Origin: CAVAWX01 sp963642995
GTDB taxonomy: Bacteria > Actinomycetota > Coriobacteriia > Coriobacteriales > QAMH01
Assembly: GCA_963642995.1 (NCBI GenBank)
Contig: CAVIIZ010000002.1
Location: forward strand, 1 to 64,000
Length of the DNA: 64,000 nucleotides
Direction: 5' to 3'
Each line of letters begins with the position of its first letter. Within the stretch, counting starts at the first letter, position 1. Below are positions 1 to 9,212 of the stretch, one piece after another. The notes beneath the pieces are model-generated. The model saw only the letters and a program-made list of their open reading frames with translations. It did not search any database and was not told where the DNA came from. The translations under genes and the position numbers were made by a program.

Positions 1-498
1 AACAAAACCCGCGCGCAGGGCTGGATCTTGAACCCCACCGAGTGGGTCTCCGAGGGCAGGCCGGTGCGCCTGCCGGCAGATCAGCAGGCCATGCTCGACG
101 AGGCGAACCGTCACGGCTCTTCCACCGGCTGGCTCATCTTGACGAACCTCTCCACCTGCCGTGTCGGCGTCTTCACCGGCAGCCAGGGCAACTGGAGCCT
201 TGTCAACTACATGCAATGCAGTCCCGGAGCCTCGGGCAGCCCGACCGTCACCGGCGATTTCAGCGTCACGGGCCATGTCTCGAGTTTCGGCAGCGGCTAC
301 ACCTGCTGGTACGCGACCCAGTTCTACGGCGACTACATGTTCCACTCCGTCCTCTACGAGCAAGGATCCATGAGCGATATTCAAGACGGGCGCCTCGGCA
401 TGCACCTCTCGCACGGCTGCGTGCGCCTCGCCCTCGAAGATGCCCGCTGGATCTACTACGAGGTTCCCGGCGGCACGGCCGTCTACAATTACTGGTAA
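1..498 (+). CDS. L,D-transpeptidase (YkuD domain), C-terminal part
   Basis: The reading frame is open at the left edge of the window, so the N-terminus is missing. The visible 165 residues are a YkuD catalytic domain, which forms 3-3 peptidoglycan cross-links or anchors proteins to the wall outside the membrane. The catalytic signature is SHGCVR near the C-terminus, with the nucleophilic Cys inside it and the upstream His in the FHSVLY segment. The protein stops about 25 residues after this motif, as is usual when YkuD is the last domain. Whether a signal peptide or peptidoglycan-binding domain precedes it cannot be seen. The family call is firm; the substrate bond type is known only for the family. 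Confidence 0.9.
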   Translation, partial: NKTRAQGWILNPTEWVSEGRPVRLPADQQAMLDEANRHGSSTGWLILTNLSTCRVGVFTGSQGNWSLVNYMQCSPGASGSPTVTGDFSVTGHVSSFGSGYTCWYATQFYGDYMFHSVLYEQGSMSDIQDGRLGMHLSHGCVRLALEDARWIYYEVPGGTAVYNYW

Positions 499-635
499 CG
501 CGGAGTCGCGCGCGAGGCGGGCGGCTCGGAAAGGCGCGGATGCGCAGATGGGATGCGCGCGCGTCGAAAAGGACCCGGATGGACGCGGAGCGCGTCGCGC
601 GCCGCGACGCGGCGGCACGCATGAGGAGAATGGAC

Positions 636-1751
636 ATGGCACCTGATGCAGCAGACGGCACGCGCCGCGACGGGGCGGCTTTCGCCACCGGCGAGCAGAC
701 GGCGGGAGAGCCGCCCTCCTCGCCGGATGCCGCAGGCCCGGGTGGCGGGCACAGGCATGCGGAGAAGATAGTCGACTCAGATCTGGATGCGGGGGCGGCC
801 GAGACGGCCGAGGGCACGCCGGATGCCGGCCTCGTCGCCCGGATCGGCGCCTACGCCTCGACGCGCAAGGCGGCGTCGAGCGCGAAACAGGTCTTGAGGG
901 GATCGCGCCGCGAGCTGGAGCATGTCCAAGACGAGCTCTCGCACAAGCGCGGCGTCTTCGACAATTTCGACGCCATCATCTCCGAGCAAGGCGCGGCCTT
1001 GAAGGCGGCGCAGGAGGCGGCGGCGAAGAGCAGCTCCACGCTCGACGCGCTCAAAGAGCAACTGCCGGCGGCGAAGGCCGAGCTGGAGCAGACGAGAAAG
1101 CGCCACAAGGAGGAGCTTGCGCCTTTGCAGAAGGCCGCAGACAGCGCCAAGCAGGCGGTGCGCGCCCACGAGCGCGAGATATCGCGCCTGCAAAAGGAGC
1201 GCGACGCGTGCTCGAAGGCCGCCTGGGAAATGAAACACGCCTCTGACGAGCGCGACGGCGCCCGCAGCCGAGACTACGAGCAGGCGCTGGGGCGCGAACG
1301 CGCGAAACTCGACGAGGTGGAGCAGGCGCACACGCGCCTGGGCGAGCTGCGCAACGACGCCGCGGCCGCGAAAACCGAGCTGGAGGGCTGCCGCGAGAGG
1401 CAAGAGGCCGAGCAAGCCCCCCTCTACGAGAAGATAGAGCGGCTGCAGGCGCAGTCCAAGGCGGCCCAGCGCGACCTCTCGCGCCAGCAGAAGGCGGCAG
1501 ACGATGCGCAGGCGGCCATCGACGAGGCCAACGCCATCCACGAAGACCCGCAGGCCATAGAAGAGCTTGCCGGGCGCGCAGACGAGCTGCAGCAGACCGT
1601 CTGCGCGCAAGAAGAGCATTACGCCGCCTTGAAGGAGGAGGCGTCCGCGGCGGCAAGGCAGGCGCATGTGGGCAAGATAGCGGCGGGCGCGGCCGTGCTG
1701 CTCGTGGCCGTCGTCGCCATCGTCTTGATCGTGATGTTCGCGGGCAGATAG
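636..1751 (+). CDS. coiled-coil protein with C-terminal membrane anchor
   Basis: I do not recognise a family for this 371-residue protein. The first 60 residues are Ala/Gly/Asp-rich and disordered in character. Residues about 75-335 are rich in Glu, Lys, Gln, Arg and Ala with heptad-like spacing, predicting long coiled coils. A single hydrophobic segment of about 20 residues (AAGAAVLLVAVVAIVLIVMF) ends at the C-terminus, so it is probably tail-anchored with the coiled coil in the cytoplasm. The ATG at 636 is preferred because GGAG sits seven bases upstream; in-frame ATGs at 621 and 630 lack this. The frame stays open far upstream, but that part overlaps the transpeptidase gene and is a shadow. 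Confidence 0.7.
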   Translation: MAPDAADGTRRDGAAFATGEQTAGEPPSSPDAAGPGGGHRHAEKIVDSDLDAGAAETAEGTPDAGLVARIGAYASTRKAASSAKQVLRGSRRELEHVQDELSHKRGVFDNFDAIISEQGAALKAAQEAAAKSSSTLDALKEQLPAAKAELEQTRKRHKEELAPLQKAADSAKQAVRAHEREISRLQKERDACSKAAWEMKHASDERDGARSRDYEQALGRERAKLDEVEQAHTRLGELRNDAAAAKTELEGCRERQEAEQAPLYEKIERLQAQSKAAQRDLSRQQKAADDAQAAIDEANAIHEDPQAIEELAGRADELQQTVCAQEEHYAALKEEASAAARQAHVGKIAAGAAVLLVAVVAIVLIVMFAGR

Positions 1752-1832
1752 GGGCATGTCCGGGCAGGGGGCGCATCGCCTCCGGTTGCCCGGGTGTTTT
1801 GCAAGGAGCCGGCGCAGACGAGGAGCGAGGCC

Positions 1833-2030
1833 ATGAGGATAACGATAAACGACGACCGCGAACTGGTGGACAAGATTCGCGCAGGCGTGCTGAAGAAGGG
1901 CGGATATTGCCCATGCCGCCTCGAGGAGACCGAGGACAACTACTGCATGTGCCGCGAGTTCCGCGAGCAGATAGCCGACCCCGACTGGGAAGGGTACTGC
2001 CACTGCATGCTCTACCGCAAGGAGCTCTAG
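1833..2030 (+). CDS. ferredoxin-thioredoxin reductase catalytic-chain-like protein
   Basis: This 65-residue protein carries three Cys-X-Cys pairs: CPC at residues 26-28, CMC at 38-40 and CHC at 56-58. That arrangement is the hallmark of the FtrB catalytic chain of ferredoxin:thioredoxin reductase, where the cysteines bind a [4Fe-4S] cluster and form a redox-active disulfide. It is shorter than plant FtrB, as is usual for prokaryotic homologues. AGGAG lies seven bases before the ATG. The stop overlaps the start of trmL by one base, so the two are probably co-translated. No thioredoxin or FtrA partner lies nearby, so the electron acceptor is unknown. Confidence 0.8.
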   Translation: MRITINDDRELVDKIRAGVLKKGGYCPCRLEETEDNYCMCREFREQIADPDWEGYCHCMLYRKEL

Positions 2031-2557
2031 TGCTGCAAGTGGCCCTTTTCCACCCGGAGATACCCGCGAACACGGGCACCATCGGGCGCAGCTGCGTGCT
2101 CACGGGCGCGCGGCTGCATCTCATCGCCCCGATGGGCTTCAGCCTCGACGACGCGATGATCCGCCGTGCGGGCATGGGGTACTGGCGCGACCTGGACCTG
2201 GTCGTGCATGACGGCTACGGGGCTTTCGCACGCGCGACGAACGGGCAGCGCGTGTGGTATTGCACCAAGCACGGCGCACGCTCCTACGCAGACGTCGCCT
2301 ACGAGGACGGCGACGTCCTCATGTTCGGCGCGGAGTCGAGCGGCATCGACGCGGAGGTGCTGGCGGCCCACGAAAACGCCTGCGTGCGCATCCCCATGCT
2401 GCACCGCGAGTCGGTGTCGCCGGCCACGCGGGCGCCGGGCCCTGCAAGCGACCCGGCCGATCCCGACGCCGTCTCGCTCAACCTCTCCAACGCCGCCAAC
2501 ATCGTGCTCTTCGAGGCCTTGCGCCAGCTGGGCTTTCCCGGCATGGACGCGTTTTGA
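2030..2557 (+). CDS. trmL: tRNA (cytidine(34)-2'-O)-methyltransferase
   Basis: This 175-residue protein belongs to the SPOUT superfamily and is the size of TrmL, which 2'-O-methylates the wobble base of tRNA-Leu isoacceptors using S-adenosylmethionine. The N-terminus (ALFHPEIPANTGTIGR) and the knot motifs GAESSGI and LNLSNAANIVLFEALRQ match the family, and the latter forms the SAM-binding trefoil knot. There is a short low-complexity stretch (APGPASDPADPD) just before the knot. Translation starts at a GTG that overlaps the upstream stop codon, with AAGGAG five bases before it. It lies upstream of metK, which makes its cofactor, although a promoter separates the two. Confidence 0.9.
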   Translation: MLQVALFHPEIPANTGTIGRSCVLTGARLHLIAPMGFSLDDAMIRRAGMGYWRDLDLVVHDGYGAFARATNGQRVWYCTKHGARSYADVAYEDGDVLMFGAESSGIDAEVLAAHENACVRIPMLHRESVSPATRAPGPASDPADPDAVSLNLSNAANIVLFEALRQLGFPGMDAF

Positions 2558-2630
2558 CGCCGTCTTTTCGGAGATGCGGTCTCCAGGTGCTTTTTTCGCC
2601 CCTCTCCGCGCGCCGCGCCCGGGCGTTTAG

Positions 2631-2639
2631 TGCTACATT
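2631..2639 (+). promoter_or_regulatory. extended -10 promoter element for metK
   Basis: TGCTACATT fits an extended -10 (TG-N-TANNNT) and lies 48 bases before the metK start codon, which has its own ACAGGAG ribosome-binding site. Nearly the same element recurs before the response regulator at 34452 and the GNAT gene at 18853. No convincing -35 was seen. Confidence 0.5.
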
Positions 2640-2687
2640 TGCAAGCTGTTCGACTGACGTGCATGCGACGACGACAGGAGCGCCACT

Positions 2688-3932
2688 GTGAACGACAACG
2701 ATTCTTTCCTCTTCACCTCCGAATCGGTGACGGAAGGCCATCCCGACAAGATGTGCGACCAGGTCTCCGACGCCATACTCGACGCCATACTCGCGCGCGA
2801 GGCCGAGCTGGCCGCGCAGGGCTACACGGACGCGCAGGGCGTCCCGGCCGACGTGCGCAACGTGCGCTGCGCCATCGAGACGTTCGCCACGACGGGCACC
2901 ATCATCGTCATGGGCGAGGTGCGCACGCAGGCCTACGTGGACGTGCCCACCATCGTGCGCGACACGGTGCGCAAGATAGGCTACACGCGCGCGAAGTACG
3001 GATTCGACGCCGACACCTGCGGCGTGATGAACCTCATCCACGAGCAGAGCCCCGACATCGCGCAGGGCGTGGACGGCACCTTCGCGCGCGCCGACGGCGA
3101 CGGCGTCGACAAGATAGGCGCCGGCGACCAGGGCATGATGTTCGGCTACGCCTCCGACGAGACCGACGCGCTCATGCCCATGCCGGCCTACCTGGCGCAG
3201 CGCCTGGCAAAGCGCCTGGCCGACGTGCGCCGCGACGGCACCTTGCCCTACCTGCGCCCCGACGGCAAGACGCAGGTGACGGTGCGCTACGAGGGCGGCA
3301 GGCCCGTCGAGGTGGCGGCCTGCGTCATCTCGACCCAGCACTCCGAAGACGTCGCCCAAGAGCAGATTCGCGCCGACATGATCGCGCATGTCATCGCCCC
3401 CGTCTTCGACGAGGTGGGCATCCCCTTCGACGGCATGAAGCTTTACGTGAACCCCACGGGGCGCTTCGTCGTGGGCGGCCCGCAGGGCGACACCGGCCTG
3501 ACCGGGCGCAAGATCATCGTCGACACCTACGGCGGCATGGGCCGTCATGGCGGCGGCGCGTTTTCCGGCAAAGACCCCACGAAGGTGGACCGCTCCGCCG
3601 CGTACGCCGCGCGCTGGGTGGCGAAAAACGTCGTGGCGGCAGGACTTGCGCACAAATGCGAGCTGCAGCTCGCCTATGCCATCGGCGTGCCCGAGCCGGT
3701 GTCGATCATGGTGGACACGAAAGGCACGGGGGCGGTCGAGGACGCGGCGATCGAACGCGCGGTCGAGAAGGTGTTCGACCTGCGGCCGGGCGCCATCATC
3801 GCCGAGCTGGACCTCTTGCGCCCGATTTTCTCCAAGACGGCCGCCTACGGCCACTTCGGCCGCGACGACGCGGATTTCACCTGGGAGAAGACCGACAAGG
3901 TCGAGCAGCTGAAGGCCGCCTGCGGCAAGTAG
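2688..3932 (+). CDS. metK: S-adenosylmethionine synthase
   Basis: This 414-residue enzyme makes S-adenosylmethionine from methionine and ATP in the cytoplasm. The family signatures are clear: SESVTEGHPDKMCDQVSDA near the N-terminus, GAGDQGMMFGYA in the middle, and the glycine-rich GGGAFSGKDPTKVDRSAAY loop. Length is a little above the usual 385-400 residues because of a short insert (AELAAQGYTDAQGVPAD) near residue 45. The GTG start is supported by ACAGGAG seven bases upstream. An extended -10 lies just before it; no SAM-riboswitch-like leader was seen in the 130-base gap. priA follows 30 bases downstream and may be cotranscribed. Confidence 0.97.
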   Translation: MNDNDSFLFTSESVTEGHPDKMCDQVSDAILDAILAREAELAAQGYTDAQGVPADVRNVRCAIETFATTGTIIVMGEVRTQAYVDVPTIVRDTVRKIGYTRAKYGFDADTCGVMNLIHEQSPDIAQGVDGTFARADGDGVDKIGAGDQGMMFGYASDETDALMPMPAYLAQRLAKRLADVRRDGTLPYLRPDGKTQVTVRYEGGRPVEVAACVISTQHSEDVAQEQIRADMIAHVIAPVFDEVGIPFDGMKLYVNPTGRFVVGGPQGDTGLTGRKIIVDTYGGMGRHGGGAFSGKDPTKVDRSAAYAARWVAKNVVAAGLAHKCELQLAYAIGVPEPVSIMVDTKGTGAVEDAAIERAVEKVFDLRPGAIIAELDLLRPIFSKTAAYGHFGRDDADFTWEKTDKVEQLKAACGK

Positions 3933-3962
3933 CCGCGCGTCGGTCCGCGGGGCTTTCCCTTC

Positions 3963-6548
3963 ATGCGCGCCAGCGTCATCGTCGATGTGCCCGCCCGTTC
4001 CATCGGGCGGGCATTCGACTACCGCGTGCCGGATGCGCTCAAGTGCGAGGCGCGCGTGGGCTGCGCCGTGTGCGTTGAATTCGGCGCGCGTCCCGTCGTG
4101 GGATACATCGTCGGGCTGGCCGATGGTGAAGCGGGCGACGCGGCATGCGATGCGCGCGCGGAAGGCGGCGGTGAAACGGCAGGGGCAAGCGCCGCGGCGC
4201 AAGCCGGGGCAAGCGTTGCGGCGGCAGGCGGCGCGGATGCGGCGAAACTTGCGGGCGCGGACGCGGCAGGCGAGGGGGGCGGCGCCTGCGCAGGAAAACC
4301 ACGTGCCCTGAAAGACCTGCTCGGCGTCGTGGGCGGCCCGTATTTCGACGAGACGGCCGCGCGCCTGGCCGTCTGGATCGCCCGCGAGTACCTGTGCCCG
4401 CTCTCCGATGCGGTGCGCCTGTTCACCCCGCCGGGCGCCGCCCCCAAGATGAAACGCGCGGACGGCGCCTGGCAGCTCGTCTACCCGGGCGTGGGAGAGG
4501 TCGACGACCGCTGGGTCGTGCCCCTGCCCGCCGCCGCCGATTTCACCCCCGCGGCGCGTGCGCACCGCCAAAAGGCGGTGCTCGGCGCCCTGTCCGAGGG
4601 CGGCATGCGCGTGGCCGAGCTGTCCGCGGAGCTGGGGGCTGTAGACGCCGCCCTCAAGGCTTTGGAAAAGCACGGCGTCGTGCGCGTGGAGCACCGCCGC
4701 CGCATGCGCACGGGCTTTGAAAGGGACGTACGGCCGGATGCGCCCCTGCCGCATCTGACGGCAGGCCAGCGGGCGGCCCTCGACGCGATAGGGCAGGCCG
4801 CTTCTGTGCCGGGCGGCGGGCAGACCGTGGTCGTGGACGGTGTGACGGGCTCGGGCAAGACCGAGGTCTACCTGCGCGCCATCGCGGATTGCCTCGCGCG
4901 CGGCAAGGGCGCCATCGTGCTCGTGCCCGAGATATCGCTCACCCCGCAGACGGTGGGGCGTTTTCGCGCGCGCTTTCGCGACGACGTGGCGGTGCTGCAC
5001 TCGCGCCTGTCGCCGGGCGAGCGCTTCGACCAGCTCGACCTCGTGCGCTGCGGGGGCGCGCACGTCGTGGTGGGCACGCGCAGCGCCCTGTTCGCGCCCC
5101 TGTCCGAGCTGGGGCTTGTCATCATCGACGAGGAGCACGAGTCGAGCTACAAGCAAGACCGCAGCCCCCGCTACCATGCCCGCGAGACGGCCGCGCGCCT
5201 GGCCGCCCTGCGGCACGCGACGCTCGTCTTGGGCTCTGCCACGCCCGACCTGGTCACCCTCTCGCGCTGCTCGGACTTCGGGCACGCGACGTCGGGCGCC
5301 GAGGCGCTCCGGACGCGAGGCGCCGGCGAACGCGGGGCCGCCGGACATGCGCCTCGCGAGGCGCGAGGCGGCGCAGGCGGATGCGGCAGCGAGGGGGAAA
5401 GGAGGTCCGGCGCGGGAGACGAGACGTTTGCCGGAAACGGCGGGCGCGCCCTCTGGCGGCGCGTGGAGCTGCCCGAGCGCGCCAACGGAGGCCCCATGCC
5501 GCGCGTCGAGGTGGTGGACCTGGGCGCCCAGTTCAAAGACGGGCAGCGCTCGATGTTCTCTCCTGCGCTTCGCGATGCGCTGGCCGGCGTGTGCGAGCGC
5601 GGGGAAAAGGCGGTGCTGCTCTTCAACAGGCGCGGATTCGCGAACTTCTTGCTGTGCCGAGAGTGCGGCCACACCCCCGAGTGCCCCAATTGCGCCGTCA
5701 GCTTGAGCTACCACGAGCGGGGCGCGCGCCTGGCCTGCCACCACTGCGGCCACGAGGAGGCCGTGCCAGGGCGCTGCCCGGTTTGCGGCAGCCCCTACCT
5801 TCGCAAGCTGGGCGCGGGCACGGAAAAGGTGGAGCAGGAACTGTCCGCGCTGCTGGCCGGCGCTGCGCAGGTCGTGCGCATGGACGCCGACACGACGCGC
5901 GGCAAGGGCGCCCACGAGCGCCTGCTGGAGCGCTTCGCCGGCACGTCCCCGGCGATTCTTCTGGGCACGCAGATGATCGCGAAGGGCCTCGACTACCCGG
6001 ACGTCACCCTCGTGGGCGTGCTGAACGCCGACACCTCCCTGAAACTGCCCGACTACCGCGCAGGCGAGCGCACCTGGCAGCTGATAGAGCAGGTGGCGGG
6101 GCGCTGCGGGCGGGGAAAGCGCGCCGGCCGCGTGATCGTCCAGACCTACCAGCCCGCGCATCCCGCGATACGCGCCGCCGCCGCCCACGACCGCGCGCTT
6201 TTCGCAGACGGCGAGCTGGAAGGCCGTCGAGAGCTCGGATACCCGCCGTTTTCCCGTCTGGCCAACGTGCTCGTGTGGGGCCTCGACGAAGGGGAGGTGT
6301 CGCGCAGCGCCTCGCGCCTCTTCCTCTCGCTTTCCTCGGCCGTCCAAAGCGCGGGGCAGGACTGGGAGCTTCTAGGGCCTGCCCCCTGCCTGCTCTCGCG
6401 CCTGAAAGGCCGCTATCGCTGGCACATACTCGTGAAGGGCGCGCCGGATGCCGATTTCTCGCAGGTCATAGGCGGTGTTCTTGCGCAGAAGAGGGGACGC
6501 GGGGAGGTGCGCGTCGCAGTGGACGTGGATCCCGCGAGCTTGTTCTAG
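3963..6548 (+). CDS. priA: primosomal protein N' (replication restart helicase)
   Basis: PriA recognises stalled forks and loads the replisome. This 861-residue protein has the N-terminal DNA-binding domain, a superfamily 2 helicase core with Walker A GVTGSGKTEVY and the Walker B box IIDEEHESSYKQ, and the eight-cysteine zinc-binding region (CRECG, CPNC, CHHCG, CPVCG) around residues 560-620. It is longer than the usual 730-800 residues. The extra length is two Ala/Gly-rich inserts, at about residues 48-110 and 440-500, both in places that tolerate loops. No clear ribosome-binding site precedes the ATG, so translation may depend on coupling with metK, which ends 30 bases upstream. Confidence 0.95.
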   Translation: MRASVIVDVPARSIGRAFDYRVPDALKCEARVGCAVCVEFGARPVVGYIVGLADGEAGDAACDARAEGGGETAGASAAAQAGASVAAAGGADAAKLAGADAAGEGGGACAGKPRALKDLLGVVGGPYFDETAARLAVWIAREYLCPLSDAVRLFTPPGAAPKMKRADGAWQLVYPGVGEVDDRWVVPLPAAADFTPAARAHRQKAVLGALSEGGMRVAELSAELGAVDAALKALEKHGVVRVEHRRRMRTGFERDVRPDAPLPHLTAGQRAALDAIGQAASVPGGGQTVVVDGVTGSGKTEVYLRAIADCLARGKGAIVLVPEISLTPQTVGRFRARFRDDVAVLHSRLSPGERFDQLDLVRCGGAHVVVGTRSALFAPLSELGLVIIDEEHESSYKQDRSPRYHARETAARLAALRHATLVLGSATPDLVTLSRCSDFGHATSGAEALRTRGAGERGAAGHAPREARGGAGGCGSEGERRSGAGDETFAGNGGRALWRRVELPERANGGPMPRVEVVDLGAQFKDGQRSMFSPALRDALAGVCERGEKAVLLFNRRGFANFLLCRECGHTPECPNCAVSLSYHERGARLACHHCGHEEAVPGRCPVCGSPYLRKLGAGTEKVEQELSALLAGAAQVVRMDADTTRGKGAHERLLERFAGTSPAILLGTQMIAKGLDYPDVTLVGVLNADTSLKLPDYRAGERTWQLIEQVAGRCGRGKRAGRVIVQTYQPAHPAIRAAAAHDRALFADGELEGRRELGYPPFSRLANVLVWGLDEGEVSRSASRLFLSLSSAVQSAGQDWELLGPAPCLLSRLKGRYRWHILVKGAPDADFSQVIGGVLAQKRGRGEVRVAVDVDPASLF

Positions 6549-6891
6549 AAAGGCCTTCGACCGGTTTTTCCGTGCTTTTCCTCTCGGGAAAACACAGGCG
6601 CCCTCCCGTTTTCCCCGCGCGGCGCGGGCCGTGGTGTCCGTGTGGCCTATTATGTGGAAATTAATTGATTTTTCGACAGGATAATTAAATTGCTTGAAGG
6701 TGAACGGCATCCGTACTAGATTTAGCGGGTGTGCGCAACGCGCCACGGCATTTGCGGGGGCGAGGGACACCCATGCAGGCCGCGGGGCGCTTGCGTTTGC
6801 GTCGCCTCTGGATGCGCGCCTGCCTGCAGGAGGGCGGCGCAGCTGAAAGAGACGGCGCGCCGAGAGAGAGAAAAGAGAAGAAGGAGGGGCA
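6549..6891. other. 343-base leader region before the molybdoenzyme operon
   Basis: No gene was found here. The first 70 bases hold an imperfect hairpin (arms 6573-6582 and 6588-6596) that could end priA transcription but has no T tract. An AT-rich island lies at 6647-6691, unlike anything else in the surrounding GC-rich sequence, and a promoter follows it. The last 160 bases form an untranslated leader ending in a purine-rich ribosome-binding region before the GTG at 6892. Confidence 0.5.
6661..6722 (+). promoter_or_regulatory. promoter and AT-rich inverted repeat of the molybdoenzyme operon
   Basis: TTGAAG (6694-6699) and TAGATT (6717-6722) are spaced by 17 bases and form the best promoter in the gap. 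Just upstream, TTAATT (6661-6666) and AATTAA (6683-6688) form an inverted repeat with a 16-base spacer. The repeat is centred about 55 bases before the inferred start of transcription, where an activator would bind. A redox or electron-acceptor-responsive regulator is an inference from the operon's content. Confidence 0.45.
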
Positions 6892-9180
6892 GTGACAGAG
6901 TCAGTAGATATCCACGCTGAAGACGTCGTCGTGCGGAAATCTTGTTGTTACTTCTGCCATCAGAACTGCGGTGTGCTTGCCTACGTGAAAGACGGCAAGC
7001 TCATCTATGCAGAAGGCGACCCGAACCACCCGACGAACCAAGGCGGCCTGTGCACGCGCGGCAACCAGGCGCTGAATTTCGTGGACGACCCCGCGCGCAT
7101 CAACTACCCGCTCAAACGCGCGGGCGCGAAGGGCGAGAACAAATGGGAGCGCGTCTCCTGGGACCAGGCCCTTTCCGAGATCTCGGAGAAGATCAACACG
7201 ATAAAAAAGGAATCCGGGGCGCAGGCCGTGGCCGCCGCCGCGGGCACCTTGCGCACCGACGATTGGGCGCGCCGCCGCTTCTTGAACCTGTTCGGCACCC
7301 CCAACGGCTTCCACAACGCGCTTCTGTGTTGGATTCCCACCTTCATGGTCGAGACGGCCGTCTCCGGCTGGTCGCCGTTTGAAACCGACCTCGGCGCGTC
7401 GAAATGCGTCATCTTGTGGGGCTTCAACCCCGGCGCCTCGTCCATGCCCGGCATGCACGGCTACACCGACCTGCAAAGCCAGACCGGCTTGAAGCTGATC
7501 GTCGTGGACCCGCGCTACTCCGAGACGGCGGCCCACGCCGACCTGTGGCTGCCGCTGCGTCCCGGCTCGGACACGGCGCTCTCGCTTGCCATGCTCAACG
7601 TCATCGTCAACGAGTACCTCTACAACAGGCAGTTCGTGGACGAGTGGTGCGTCGGCATCGACGAGCTGCGCGAGTCCCTGCAGCCCTACACGCCGGAGTG
7701 GGCCGCGCCGCTCACCTGGCTCGACGCCGACCTCATCCGCGAGGCGGCCCGCATGTACGCCACCAACACCCCCGGCAACATCCAATGGGGCTGCACCTGG
7801 GACCAGGTGGGCAAGGGCGCCGGCGCCGGCATGCACGCCCGCGCCATCATGCGCGCCATCTGCGGAAACCTCGACGTGCCCGGCGGCGACGGCATGCCCG
7901 GTCCTGCCGCCTACATCACCGACGAGGAGATGGAGGGCAACGAGTTTTTGCCCGACGAGGTGAAGTCCAAGCAGATAGGCTCGGACAAGTTCAAGATGAC
8001 GACCTGGCCCGGCTACGAGCGCCTGGCCGAGATCTCCAAGCGCAAGTGGGGCAAGGCCTTCACCGCCGAGTGGATGTGCGAGGCGCACGGGCCTTCCGTG
8101 TTCAAGGCCATCCTCACGGGCGACCCCTACCAGGTGCGCGCCCTGTTCGTCTCGGGCACGAACCCGCTGTCTTCCTACGGCGACTCGAAGATGACCTACG
8201 AGGCCATGAGGCAAGTCGAGTTCCTCGTCGTGCTCGACTACTACATGACGCCCACGGCCCTGCAGGCCGACTTCGTCTTGCCGGTCGCCGGCGCCATGGA
8301 GCGCCCCGTCGTCCACACCAACTACGGCGTCACGGACTCCATCGTCGCCTCGCAGCGCGCCATCCAGCCGATGTACGAGCGCAAGACCGACTACAACATC
8401 TGGCGCGAGCTCGGCCTCGCGTGCGGCCAGACCGAGGAGCAATGGCCGTGGCCGGAGCTGGAAGACGCGTTCTTCTACATGCTCCAGCCGCTCGGCATGC
8501 CCATCGAGTGCTACGACGACTTCGTCGAGCGCTACCGCATGTACTATCCGCCGCTGCACTACCAAAAGCACCTCGGCCGCGGCGAGTTCTGCACGGCGTC
8601 GGGCAAGGTGGAGCTGAAGGCGAGCGTCTTCGAGGAGTTCGGCCTGCCCGGTCTTCCCACCTACCTGGGCCCGTCTGAAAACGAGCAAGACGACCCCGAG
8701 GTGGCCGAGGAGTACCCCATCGTGCTCACCACGGGCGGCGGCTTCATGCCCTTCCACCACTCCGAGCACTTCAACAACCCCATCATCCGCTACATCAAGC
8801 CCGATCCCTTCTTCACCATCCACCCCGACCTGGCCGAAAAGCTCAACATCGCCGACGGCGACTGGTGCTGGATCGAGACGAGGCGCGGGCGCATCAAGCA
8901 GCGCGCCAACGTCGAGCCGGGCATCGACCCGCGCGCGGTCTACACGCAGCGCGGCTGGTGGTTCCCCGAGCGCTCGCATGAAGGCCCGCAGCCCTTCGGG
9001 TGCTTCGAGTCCAACACGAACGTGCTCACGTCCGTAGACGACGACCATTGCGACCCGCTCACGGGCTGCTGGGCAAACCGCGGCCTTCTGTGCAAGGTCT
9101 ACAAGTGCACCGAGGCCGACCACGAGTACACGGCAGCCGACTGCGGCTTTTCCATCCCGGGCTCGGACTTCGCCTCGAAG
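6892..9180 (+). CDS. DMSO-reductase-family molybdopterin oxidoreductase, catalytic subunit (3' end lost in gap)
   Basis: At least 763 residues of a bis-molybdopterin enzyme are visible. The N-terminal [4Fe-4S] ligands are C19, C22, C26 and C54 (CxxCxxxC then GGLC). The residue at the metal-ligand position appears to be C146 in LLCWIP, rather than the Ser of DMSO reductase. The C-terminal molybdopterin-binding domain is present (TTGGGFMPFHHSEHF). There is no twin-arginine signal, so the subunit should stay in the cytoplasm. Acetylene hydratase and other Cys-ligated enzymes are the nearest types I can suggest; the substrate is unknown. The stop codon is not visible because ten Ns begin at 9181. 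The GTG start follows a purine-rich AGAAGGAGGGGC site. Confidence 0.9.
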
Positions 9181-9190
9181 NNNNNNNNNN
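9181..9190. other. assembly gap (10 N)
   Basis: Ten Ns separate the catalytic subunit from the aromatic-repeat protein. The reading frames on the two sides differ (frame 1 before, frame 3 after), but a run of exactly ten Ns may be a placeholder of unknown length. Whether the two are separate genes or one fused gene cannot be decided from this sequence. Confidence 0.95.
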
Positions 9191-9212
9191 CTCCAAGCCC
9201 TCCGAGCACAAG

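Noticed and set aside
42..635. Upstream extension of the coiled-coil protein frame
   Set aside because: It overlaps the transpeptidase gene and is Arg/His-rich out-of-frame translation. The ribosome-binding site at 625-628 supports the start at 636.
2558..2687. Possible SAM riboswitch before metK
   Set aside because: The 130-base gap has no recognisable SAM-I, SAM-II or SAM-III core and no terminator/antiterminator pair. A simple extended -10 explains it.
2478..6347. Minus-strand open frame of 1289 codons opposite metK and priA
   Set aside because: It is antisense to two clear conserved genes and its translation is His/Arg/Ala-rich with no domain. Long antisense frames are expected in such GC-rich coding DNA. 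The same applies to minus-strand frames at 6901-9123, 9099-11441, 16098-18842 and 31191-34322.
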